Below, in pieces: positions 57,454-64,000 of a DNA stretch of 64,000 nt. The number at the start of each line of letters is the position of its first letter. Position 1 is the stretch's first letter. The stretch lies in NCBI GenBank assembly GCA_040839025.1, contig JBFPJN010000001.1, positions 744,001-808,000 on the forward strand, written 5' to 3'. The stretch comes from Alphaproteobacteria bacterium LSUCC0719 (GTDB taxonomy: Bacteria > Pseudomonadota > Alphaproteobacteria > Puniceispirillales > Puniceispirillaceae). A model generated the notes under the pieces. It searched no databases. It had not been told where the DNA came from and worked only from the letters and a program-made list of their open reading frames with translations. Both the position numbers and the translations under genes were made by a program.

Positions 57454-57888
57454 TCAGGGCACCACGGTGACCGGGATATCGGATGTCTGCATCAGCGATC
57501 CGGCGACGCTGCCGAACAAAAGCGACTTGATCCCCGACTGGCCACGACGGCCAATGGTGATCTCGGCAACCTTGTGTTCATGCGCCAGGTTGATCAGCGT
57601 TTCGGCAGGCGGACCATGCCGCACTTCCGCGCTGACGGTGAACCCCCTGGCCTCGAGTTCGGCCTTGGCAGGCGCCACAACGCCGGCCTTGGCACGCGAG
57701 ATCTCGCTTTCACGGCGCTTGTGCCGCTCGGCGTTCTCCTCGGGCGTGTTGAAGGTGTAAGGCGACCATTCAATGACATAGGCAAGAACGATCTTGACCG
57801 TTTCGGCATCGATGGTGTCCAGAACGTGCCGCAAAGCCTTGCCGCCGCCCGAACTGCCATCAACCGCCAGAAGGATGGATTTCTTCAT
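57454..57888 (-). CDS. Universal stress protein (UspA family)
   Basis: A 144-residue ATP-binding stress protein. It starts MKKSILLAVDGSSGGGKAL, with the conserved Asp in AVDGS, and carries the ATP motif GRRGQSGIKSLLFGSVAGSL and the ending IPVTVVP. It precedes the AGCS symporter by 13 bp; pairing of Usp proteins with transporters is common and may tune transport. Confidence 0.93.
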   Translation of the reverse strand: MKKSILLAVDGSSGGGKALRHVLDTIDAETVKIVLAYVIEWSPYTFNTPEENAERHKRRESEISRAKAGVVAPAKAELEARGFTVSAEVRHGPPAETLINLAHEHKVAEITIGRRGQSGIKSLLFGSVAGSLMQTSDIPVTVVP

Positions 57889-58468
57889 TCATTTATCTCC
57901 CTAAATCTTATCCAAGACAAAGTCCTGATCCAGGACACAGTCCCGAAGCCACACAGGTTTCCAGCCACACGGCCCCACACCGCATCACGGCCTTGGGGAC
58001 CGGCGACGGACGTTCGGTGGCGCACCAGGACAAGCTGTGAAAGAGAAACGCAAACAGACCGCGGCAGGAGGCCACCGCGACGACATCAACCGGGCTGCCG
58101 GCCAGCGCCGTCTGGCAACGCGGAACAGTCACCGGAAAGATCACCAAACAGGTTACCGGCCAGATCAGAAATCAAGCCAGATCAGAAATCAGGCCAGATC
58201 ACGAATTCGGCCAGATCACGAATTCGGCCACCGGGACATACCCGCCATCATGGCGTCACAGCCGTCCCGAACCGCGCCAGGACAGAACCCGCCATTACCA
58301 AGCATCTAACGAGGTCAGACGCAGAACAGCAATTCACAAACCTGCGAGGACGCGAGGATGCAGGCAGTAGCGGGGCATCATCTGCCAAGATTGATCATGG
58401 GTCAGACATCTCACACCAGAAATTGCTGGACCGATCAGGCGGACAGTGGCAAAAGATAGGCCATCAAC
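57889..58468. other. 580-bp gap between uspA and tRNA-Gly
   Basis: The left part holds the uspA promoter region with a repeated CAGGACA(C/A)AG-like motif near 57918-57946. A four-unit 17-bp tandem repeat is at 58159-58226. No gene with ribosome site or recognisable protein is found. Confidence 0.45.
58159..58226. repeat. Four tandem copies of a 17-bp unit
   Basis: Units start at 58159, 58176, 58193 and 58210. The first two read GCCAGATCAGAAATCAA or ...CAG; the last two read GCCAGATCACGAATTCG, identical to each other. This two-plus-two pattern indicates stepwise duplication. There are no spacers, so it is a minisatellite and not a CRISPR array. Confidence 0.85.
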
Positions 58469-58542
58469 GCGGCTGTGGTGTAGTGGTAGCACAAGAGCCT
58501 TCCAAGCTCTTAGGGCCAGTTCGAGTCTGGTCAGCCGCTCCA
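58469..58542 (+). tRNA. tRNA-Gly (anticodon TCC)
   Basis: A 74-nt tRNA with acceptor GCGGCTG / CAGCCGC, discriminator T, encoded CCA, T arm GTTCGAGTC, and anticodon stem AGAGC / GCTCT holding the loop CTTCCAA with TCC. Confidence 0.97.
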
Positions 58543-58885
58543 ATTCCCCGACATTTCCCGACATACCGGCATCCTGCGCCTGCCCGTCCTGCGCCCGCCT
58601 GACCTGCGTCTGGCCATCCTGTGCGCCTGCCCGTCCTGTGCGGCATAGGCGCCAGAATATCTGCCATCCCGTAAGCTGACCGACCCCTATTTCGCCTATT
58701 TTTTAGGCATTACGCACTGATTTAAGGCATTCAATGGATTAGATGCCTTTAATTGAGGCATATGGCTTGCCAGCACATCGCGCCAGTGGCACTCACGCCC
58801 GAATATCAGTCGGGTCCGGTGGCGGTATCTGTGGGGACAGCCCTGCCCCGCCGGTTACGCCCGTCGGTTACGGAGGAGTACAAAC
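58543..58885. other. amtB upstream region
   Basis: The first 100 bp carry imperfect CTGCGCCTGCCCGTCCTG-type repeats. An AT-rich part at 58685-58765 contains four copies of AGGCAT in direct and inverted order (58703, 58724, 58742 inverted, 58757), two of them forming a hairpin. These may be binding sites for a nitrogen regulator; no clear sigma-54 element was found. Confidence 0.4.
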
Positions 58886-60181
58886 ATGGTTATCCGCAGT
58901 GCGTCGCGCCTTCTTGCCGCGGCAGCTCTTGTTGTGTCGGGCGCGTATCCCGCGCTGGCGGCGGATGGTCTGGATACCGGCGACACGGCCTGGATCCTGA
59001 CCGCCACCGCGCTGGTTCTGTTCATGACCCTGCCCGGTCTGGCGCTGTTCTATGCCGGCCTTGTACAGGCAAAGAATGTCGTCTCGGTGCTGATGCATCA
59101 CTTCGCCATCGCCTGTCTGATGTCGGTGCTGTGGGTCATTGCCGGCTATTCGCTTGCCTTTTCCGGCGACGGCGCCTGGTTTGGCAATCTGGACAATCTG
59201 TTCCTTGGCGGCATCGGCATCGACAGCATGTCGGGACCCATTCCGGAATCCCTGTTTGCCGCGTTCCAGATGACCTTTGCCATCATTACCCCGGCGCTGG
59301 TCATCGGTGCCTATGTTGAACGGATGAAATTTTCCGCCGTGCTGATCTTCTCGGCGCTGTGGCTTCTGGTCGTCTATGCCCCTGTCACGCACTGGGTGTG
59401 GGGTGGCGGCATCATGGCCGGATGGGGTGTCATGGATTTCGCCGGCGGCATCGTTGTCCACGCAACGGCCGGTACAGCGGCGCTTGTCTGCGCGGTGATG
59501 GTCGGTCGGCGGCGCACCTTTCCGCAGAGCGTAAACCCACCGCACAGCCCCGGCCTGACCATGATCGGCGCGGCGATGCTGTGGGTTGGCTGGTTCGGCT
59601 TCAATGGCGGCTCGGCACTTGGTGCCAATGGCGGTGCCGGCATGGCGCTGCTGGTGACCCATATCGCGGCCGCGACCGCCTCGCTTGTCTGGATGGGCAT
59701 TGAATGGGTCCGCTTCGGGCGGCCATCGCTTGTCGGCATCGTGACCGGCATGGTGGCGGGCCTGGCGACAGTAACCCCGGCCTCAGGCTTTATCGGTGTG
59801 CCCGGCGGCCTGATCCTGGGTCTTGCCGGCGGCTTTGTCTGTTATGGCGCGGTTGATCTGATCCGCGGCAAGCTGCAGATAGATGACTCGCTCGACGTTT
59901 TTGCCGTGCATGGTGTCGGCGGCATCATCGGCAGCCTGCTGGTGGCCTTCCTTGCCCTGCCCGGCTTTGGCGGCCTCGGCCTTGCCGACGGCGTCACGGC
60001 GGGTGCCCAGTTCATGGTGCAGGTCAAGTCGGTGGCGATCACCGTGCTGTGGACGGCCGTGGTCAGCACCGTCATCCTGATGCTGGTCCGCACCCTGGTC
60101 GGCCTTCGTGTCGACGAAGAGGTTGAGGTCGAAGGCCTCGATCTGGCCGAACATGGCGAACGCGGTTACCCGGGAAGCTGA
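58886..60181 (+). CDS. amtB: Ammonium transporter
   Basis: Trimeric inner-membrane channel for ammonium, 431 residues, with AGGAG before the start. A signal peptide (about 1-25, ending ALAA) precedes 11 membrane segments. Conserved stretches include GLALFYAGLVQAKNVVSVLM, AFQMTFAIITPALVIGAYVE and GGIVVHATAGTAAL (first pore His), and FAVHGVGGIIGSLLVA (second pore His). Usually a glnK gene sits beside amtB; here the only P-II gene in the window is glnB next to glnA. A terminator follows. Confidence 0.96.
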   Translation: MVIRSASRLLAAAALVVSGAYPALAADGLDTGDTAWILTATALVLFMTLPGLALFYAGLVQAKNVVSVLMHHFAIACLMSVLWVIAGYSLAFSGDGAWFGNLDNLFLGGIGIDSMSGPIPESLFAAFQMTFAIITPALVIGAYVERMKFSAVLIFSALWLLVVYAPVTHWVWGGGIMAGWGVMDFAGGIVVHATAGTAALVCAVMVGRRRTFPQSVNPPHSPGLTMIGAAMLWVGWFGFNGGSALGANGGAGMALLVTHIAAATASLVWMGIEWVRFGRPSLVGIVTGMVAGLATVTPASGFIGVPGGLILGLAGGFVCYGAVDLIRGKLQIDDSLDVFAVHGVGGIIGSLLVAFLALPGFGGLGLADGVTAGAQFMVQVKSVAITVLWTAVVSTVILMLVRTLVGLRVDEEVEVEGLDLAEHGERGYPGS

Positions 60182-60208
60182 TCCGGGTCACACCGTCACC
60201 ACGCATCC

Positions 60209-60236
60209 AAACGGCGCCTCGGGGCGCCGTTTTTTT
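60209..60236 (+). terminator. Rho-independent terminator of amtB
   Basis: A perfect 10-bp stem AAACGGCGCC / GGCGCCGTTT with loop TCGG is followed by further T residues, 28 bp after the stop. Confidence 0.93.
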
Positions 60237-60242
60237 ACAGCC

Positions 60243-61124
60243 TTACCCCCCGTGGATAATGGCAAGTGTCATCCGCCGCACATGTCCCGGCAGATGCTCA
60301 TACCCGTTCCAGTCCGAATAGGCATCAAGGGTCACCGTCTTTGGAAGGCTCTCCACAAGATCAAACATGGCAAAAGGGTTGTCCGAGTTCCTCGCCGCCT
60401 CAATCGACGGGATAACGGCATCGTACAGATCGTTGAAATAACGTATATTTGCTCTCAGGATGGCAGGATCGGCACCTGTCGAATGCGCCGTCACCGCATG
60501 CGTCAGCGGCCATCCCCCCATTTCATTGAGGATCCGTCTGACCCCGAGCATGTTGGTGTCATCAAGCGATGACGCTGACGTGAGCTGCGCCTCTTCATAG
60601 AGATCGGCGGTGAAGGCAACGCCATCCCCCGGCAGATACACAACGGTGGCGGCGACCCCGTCAGCCGCGCCGAAATATCGAAGCTCGACCCGTGTCGTTC
60701 CCATGTCGATGACATGGCGTTCATCAAAGGTGACATCGATGTCGTCCGGCGCAAGGTCGAGCGGGTCCAGCGCCAGCACCGCCCGAATATTGTCCTGCGC
60801 GACAAGCATGGCACCGGGAAAGGCACCGGTGCCGCCGACATGGTCGAAATGCTCATGCGTCAGCACGATGTGCGTGACCGGAAGGTCGGTCAGCTTTTCG
60901 ATTTCAGCCTTCAGCACGGCGGCGCGGCTGTCATTCGACGGGTCGGTGACAAGCACGCCGTCGCGCCCGATCACCACCAGGCCGTTATAGTAACCCCAAT
61001 AGACAGAATAGACATGATTGCCGAGCTTTGTTACCTGCGCTGCGTCCTGCGCCACCGCCAGCGGTGACAGGACCAGAAAGGCCGCGAGCGCAAAGGCCCG
61101 CGCCATGATTCCCGAAATGGTCAT
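60243..61124 (-). CDS. Exported metallo-beta-lactamase fold hydrolase
   Basis: A 293-residue protein with a signal peptide (FALAAFLVLSPLAVAQ) and the zinc motif THEHFDHVGG near residues 87-96, with later ligands in PGDGVAFTADL and VTAHS. Similar proteins include quinoprotein-relay (SoxH-like) hydrolases and class B-like enzymes; the substrate cannot be told. It stands alone, convergent with amtB. Confidence 0.88.
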   Translation of the reverse strand: MTISGIMARAFALAAFLVLSPLAVAQDAAQVTKLGNHVYSVYWGYYNGLVVIGRDGVLVTDPSNDSRAAVLKAEIEKLTDLPVTHIVLTHEHFDHVGGTGAFPGAMLVAQDNIRAVLALDPLDLAPDDIDVTFDERHVIDMGTTRVELRYFGAADGVAATVVYLPGDGVAFTADLYEEAQLTSASSLDDTNMLGVRRILNEMGGWPLTHAVTAHSTGADPAILRANIRYFNDLYDAVIPSIEAARNSDNPFAMFDLVESLPKTVTLDAYSDWNGYEHLPGHVRRMTLAIIHGG

Positions 61125-61419
61125 TTCGATCTCCCTGCATGATGCGCGGCGCGATGGTTTCGCTGTTTGCGCATGTTACACCCGGCATCATCTGCCGAGA
61201 TCCGCCGCAGGAAAGATCATGAAAACGCGTCCGGTCCACGGCCTCGCGGGTCTCATGCCGAGCATGAGTAGGATATCACGCGTTAACCGATGCCGGGAAC
61301 GGTCCTGGCTAGCTTGCTTTTCAACGGTGCCTCCGGGTGCCGTTTTTTTGTGTTAACCAAAAGCTAACCCCTGCCTTGCTATACTGACTACTTAGCTGAC
61401 AGACGGGAGGCGGATGAGC
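61125..61419. other. Region between the MBL gene and the HEPN-like gene
   Basis: It holds the MBL promoter region and a plus-strand terminator at 61323-61349 that has no gene in front of it. A 45-codon frame from 61219 has a ribosome-site-like AGGAAA but runs through the hairpin and has no recognisable features. Confidence 0.45.
61323..61349 (+). terminator. Orphan plus-strand terminator
   Basis: Stem AACGGTGCC / GGTGCCGTT (two G-T pairs), loop TCCG, then seven T residues. No plus-strand gene is seen within the preceding 200 bp, so it ends either an unrecognised small RNA or a transcript of a gene that has been lost. Confidence 0.75.
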
Positions 61420-62262
61420 ATGTTGAAGACCCTTAACCTGAACCGGTTTTTAGGTTTACTGAATCCAGATTTCGTAGATCAATTTCGTGACGAATTCCCG
61501 CATCTTTATTTACCCCAAAACGCAGGCATAGGACTGCGACATTCAGGCCTAAGCAGTGTATTCGAGGAATTTGCAATCAAATTGATTATTCAGCATTGGT
61601 TTACGGCCAATGATCTCGACAGCATCAACACGCTAAAGGATGAGCTTCGCAGAAAGGAGGACGGCCTGTATGACGCCCGGCTTCAGGGATATGGAATGAT
61701 GCATGCGGATGAATCCCAACCCGATCAGGTGGACCCCGCCTTTGACAGATTAATGGATGAAATCGAAAGCAAAGCTCGTGAAGAAGCTGAGTCATACGAG
61801 GACTTTGACCCTGATAGCGATGGAGAAATGGGCATTGCGCATCATGAAATTATGGGGCTCGCAGAGTCCGCAGTCGACGGCAGAGAACAGGAAATCATGA
61901 TGCGATCCTTTGTCAGCCTCAGGCGGGTTTTGAACGAAGGACTGAAAGATATTAGCGACAGATGGCGTGAGCTAAAAGAGCCTGACTGGCAAGATGTGGA
62001 GAAGCTTGAAGGAGAAGCGAAATATGTTCACCTACTCCGTCAGTTGGAAACGAATTTTCCGGGCCGTGGTATTTCAGCTTTCACCAAAAAAAGTGGAACC
62101 CTCTTCGAATTGAACAGCCTGAGAAACGATGTGGAACACAAGAAGCGCAAGAACGATGACGATCATCATAACACGCAAAATTTGATCGAATGTTTTAAGG
62201 AGATCAAAGCGCTAATGGAGTGTATGGAACAGATTGATAGAGAAATGGTGATTTGGTTTTGA
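61420..62262 (+). CDS. Protein with C-terminal HEPN-like Rx4H motif, function unknown
   Basis: A 280-residue soluble protein. The ATG at 61420 has GGGAGG nine bases upstream; an ATG at 61414 is only three bases from it and is less suitable. The middle (about 65-135) is strongly acidic and predicted helical. The C-terminal region contains LNSLRNDVEHKKRKN, in which Arg-Asn-x-x-x-His fits the catalytic Rx4-6H pattern of HEPN ribonucleases, set before a final helix as in HEPN folds. Base composition is clearly more AT-rich than the flanking genes, and codon use differs, which suggests transfer. No antitoxin-like partner is next to it. HEPN proteins often act as toxins or in phage defence; this role is inference, and I do not recognise the family. 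Confidence 0.7.
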   Translation: MLKTLNLNRFLGLLNPDFVDQFRDEFPHLYLPQNAGIGLRHSGLSSVFEEFAIKLIIQHWFTANDLDSINTLKDELRRKEDGLYDARLQGYGMMHADESQPDQVDPAFDRLMDEIESKAREEAESYEDFDPDSDGEMGIAHHEIMGLAESAVDGREQEIMMRSFVSLRRVLNEGLKDISDRWRELKEPDWQDVEKLEGEAKYVHLLRQLETNFPGRGISAFTKKSGTLFELNSLRNDVEHKKRKNDDDHHNTQNLIECFKEIKALMECMEQIDREMVIWF

Positions 62263-62324
62263 CCTGATAATTCTACCTGGAACGAGTTTGTGTCAACGCA
62301 CCGACACTGAGAAAACAACCCTGT

Positions 62325-63449
62325 TCAGCCGCCAGCCCTCCATTCAGCGCTCACCTCCACGTCAGTCTCGGAGGCTGCGTGCGTCGCCCGCATGGCCGCA
62401 AACCCCGTTTCGTCCAGCAGCCGTGACAGCGCCCAGACGGCCATGCCGCGCACCAGCGGGCTGTCATGCCGAAGATGCGCCTCGACCGCCGCCGCCAGTC
62501 CTTGATCGCCGCTGTTCCCCGCCGCGACCAGCACATTGCGCAGGAACCGCGCATGCCCGGCCCGGCGCACCGGCCCACCGGCGAACATCTTGCGGAACGC
62601 CGCATCATCCAGCGCCAGCAGCTCGGCCAGACGCGGCATCTGGTCCGGTCCGTGAAATTTCACCTCGGCGGCGCGGGCGGCATATTTGTTCCAGGGGCAG
62701 ACGGCAAGACAATCGTCACAGCCAAAGATCCGGTTGCCGATAGCGGCGCGGAATTCAGGCGGAATCTGGCCCTTATGCTCTATCGTCAGATAGGAGATAC
62801 AGCGCCGCGCATCCAGCTGCCAGGGCGCGGGAAAGGCGTCAGTCGGACAGATATCAAGGCACTTGGTGCAGCTGCCGCAATGGTCGGTCTCGGCCTCGTC
62901 GGGCGGCAGCTCGGCATCGGTCAGGATGCTACCCAGAAACAGCCACGACCCGCTGGCGCGCGAGACAAGATTGGTGTGCTTGCCCTGCCAGCCGGCCCCG
63001 GCCTGTGCCGCCAGCGGCTTTTCCATCAGTGGCGCGGTGTCGACAAACACCTTTACCTCGGCCCCGCTGCGCGCCGCAAACTGTCCGGCAAGCTGTTTCA
63101 GCCGCCCCTTGATCACATCATGATAGTCACGCCCGCGTGCATAGACCGAAATATTGCCATGTCCGGTGGCGGCAAGATTGTCCATCGGGTCATGATCGGG
63201 CCCGTAATTCATCGTCAGAATGATGGCACTGCGGGCCTGTGGCCACATGGCATCTGGCGAGGCGCGGCGCGGTGCCGTCTCGGCAAGCCAGCCCATATCG
63301 CCGGCACGCCCCCTGGCGACGAAGTCCGACAGTCTGGCACCGACCTCGGCAGGAAGGCTGGCGGTGGTGACATGAACCGAGGCGAACCCGGCCTTGATGG
63401 CGGCCCGGTCAAGCCAGGCGCGCAGCCTGTCATGCCGTACCGCCGACAC
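62325..63449 (-). CDS. queG: Epoxyqueuosine reductase
   Basis: Cobalamin- and iron-sulfur-dependent enzyme for the last step of queuosine formation in tRNA. The 374 residues carry two [4Fe-4S] motifs, CGSCTKCLDICPT and CDDCLAVCPWNKY, and family stretches MNYGPDHDP, YARGRDYHDVIK and VDTAPLMEKPLAAQAGAGW. A HEAT-like C-terminal part contains RRAGHARFLRNVLVAAGNSG. It starts 2 nt after the tgt stop, so both queuosine genes are in one operon. Confidence 0.96.
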   Translation of the reverse strand: MSAVRHDRLRAWLDRAAIKAGFASVHVTTASLPAEVGARLSDFVARGRAGDMGWLAETAPRRASPDAMWPQARSAIILTMNYGPDHDPMDNLAATGHGNISVYARGRDYHDVIKGRLKQLAGQFAARSGAEVKVFVDTAPLMEKPLAAQAGAGWQGKHTNLVSRASGSWLFLGSILTDAELPPDEAETDHCGSCTKCLDICPTDAFPAPWQLDARRCISYLTIEHKGQIPPEFRAAIGNRIFGCDDCLAVCPWNKYAARAAEVKFHGPDQMPRLAELLALDDAAFRKMFAGGPVRRAGHARFLRNVLVAAGNSGDQGLAAAVEAHLRHDSPLVRGMAVWALSRLLDETGFAAMRATHAASETDVEVSAEWRAGG

Positions 63450-63451
63450 CG

Positions 63452-64000
63452 TCAGCCACCCGCCACGGGGTCGATATCGCCACGCGCCTGTCCGGCGTGG
63501 AAATCAGCCTCGAACGCAGCAAAGCCGCCATCTTCGATGGCGGCACGCATGCCAGCCATAAGATCCTGATAATACTGGATGTTGTGCCAGCTGAGCAGCA
63601 TCAGCCCCAGCACCTCGTCAGCCTTGAACAGATGGTGCAGATAGGCCCGTGAATAGCGTAAACAGGCAGGACAGCCACATTCCGCGTCAAGCGGGCGCTG
63701 ATCCTCGGCGTGGCGGGCGTTCTTGATGTTCACCGGGCCACGGCGGGTGAACCCCTGCCCGGTGCGCCCCGAACGGGTCGGCAGCACGCAGTCGAACATG
63801 TCGACGCCCCGCGCCACCCCGCCCACCAGATCGGCGGGCTTGCCAACCCCCATCAGATAGCGCGGCCGGTCGGCACGCATCAGCGGTGTGGTGACATCCA
63901 GCGTGTCGAACATCGCCTGCTGCCCCTCGCCAACGGCCAGCCCGCCGATGGCGTAGCCTTCGAAATCGATCTGCTCGAGCGCGGCAACGGATTCGGCACG
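63452..64000 (-). CDS. tgt: Queuine tRNA-ribosyltransferase, partial at right edge
   Basis: Exchanges guanine 34 for preQ1 in tRNAs with GUN anticodons (Asp, Asn, His, Tyr). The visible 182 C-terminal residues run from [20 protein letters not shown] through [29 protein letters not shown], with the nucleophilic Asp in [10 protein letters not shown]. The zinc site is [18 protein letters not shown]. The N-terminal half is outside the window. tRNA-Asp and tRNA-His, two of its targets, are encoded in this window. Confidence 0.96.
   Translation of the reverse strand, partial: RAESVAALEQIDFEGYAIGGLAVGEGQQAMFDTLDVTTPLMRADRPRYLMGVGKPADLVGGVARGVDMFDCVLPTRSGRTGQGFTRRGPVNIKNARHAEDQRPLDAECGCPACLRYSRAYLHHLFKADEVLGLMLLSWHNIQYYQDLMAGMRAAIEDGGFAAFEADFHAGQARGDIDPVAGG

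Noticed and set aside
58159-58226. Short repeats considered as a CRISPR array
   Set aside because: Units are contiguous with no spacers and there are no cas genes.
58690-58885. Sigma-54 promoter for amtB (TGGCAC near 58784)
   Set aside because: The -12 GC element is absent at the required distance.
61219-61356. 45-codon frame with AGGAAA upstream before the HEPN-like gene
   Set aside because: It reads straight through a terminator hairpin and its T-run, has no hydrophobic or domain pattern, so it is not called as a gene.

Overview
The window is chromosomal DNA from an alphaproteobacterium, most likely a marine, SAR116-like or Rhodospirillales-like lineage; this placement is inference from gene content. 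The evidence is the cell-cycle pair GcrA and CtrA, a DksA that has lost its zinc cysteines, a C4-type 5-aminolevulinate synthase, a eukaryote-like NADP isocitrate dehydrogenase and the tig-clpP-clpX-lon-hup block. Coding density is high and GC is high, with a few AT-richer insertions. There is no rRNA and no CRISPR array; five tRNA genes are present.

Layout. 1-5675: hexuronate island with a TRAP transporter (dctQM), a divergent LacI-type regulator, uxaC and uxuB, with a perfect 22-bp palindrome in the divergent promoter. 5672-8130: scrambled accessory segment with a truncated dehydrogenase start, an RTX/cadherin-like secreted protein with a second, out-of-frame copy of its last module, and a possible ribbon-helix-helix remnant. 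8301-15815: tRNA-Asp, tRNA-Val, HU, Lon, ClpX, ClpP, trigger factor, tRNA-Leu, tRNA-His. 15928-19250: a DUF1524-like remnant, a lone TupA-like protein, glnB-glnA. 19728-22493: a complete MmeI-like type IIL restriction-modification enzyme between glnA and parE.

22780-37019: parE, a hydrolase, a DEAD-box helicase, pepN, gcrA, an AroE-like protein, an EF-hand protein, and a tight minus-strand run (LysM protein, Psd-like pseudoenzyme, CDP-alcohol phosphatidyltransferase, lone molybdenum hydroxylase large subunit, msrB). 37095-45767: LOG protein, icd, alaS, recA, dksA, ctrA, DUF3553 protein. 45913-53096: NAD-linked formate dehydrogenase (fused FdsGB plus FdsA), hemA, hemH. 53330-57888: MFS and EamA transporters, a 21-residue membrane peptide gene, AGCS symporter and UspA. 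58469-64000: tRNA-Gly, amtB, MBL-fold protein, an AT-richer gene with a HEPN-like motif, queG and tgt.

How the parts fit. glnB, glnA and amtB give nitrogen assimilation. GcrA, CtrA and a GANTC site upstream of ctrA point to a methylation-linked cell cycle. Formate dehydrogenase, the molybdenum hydroxylase subunit and TupA share Mo/W chemistry. The best candidates for under-described biology are the MmeI-like enzyme with an altered recognition pair, the Psd-like protein lacking two of three catalytic residues, the 21-aa peptide with its own ribosome site and terminator, and the isolated HEPN-like gene.
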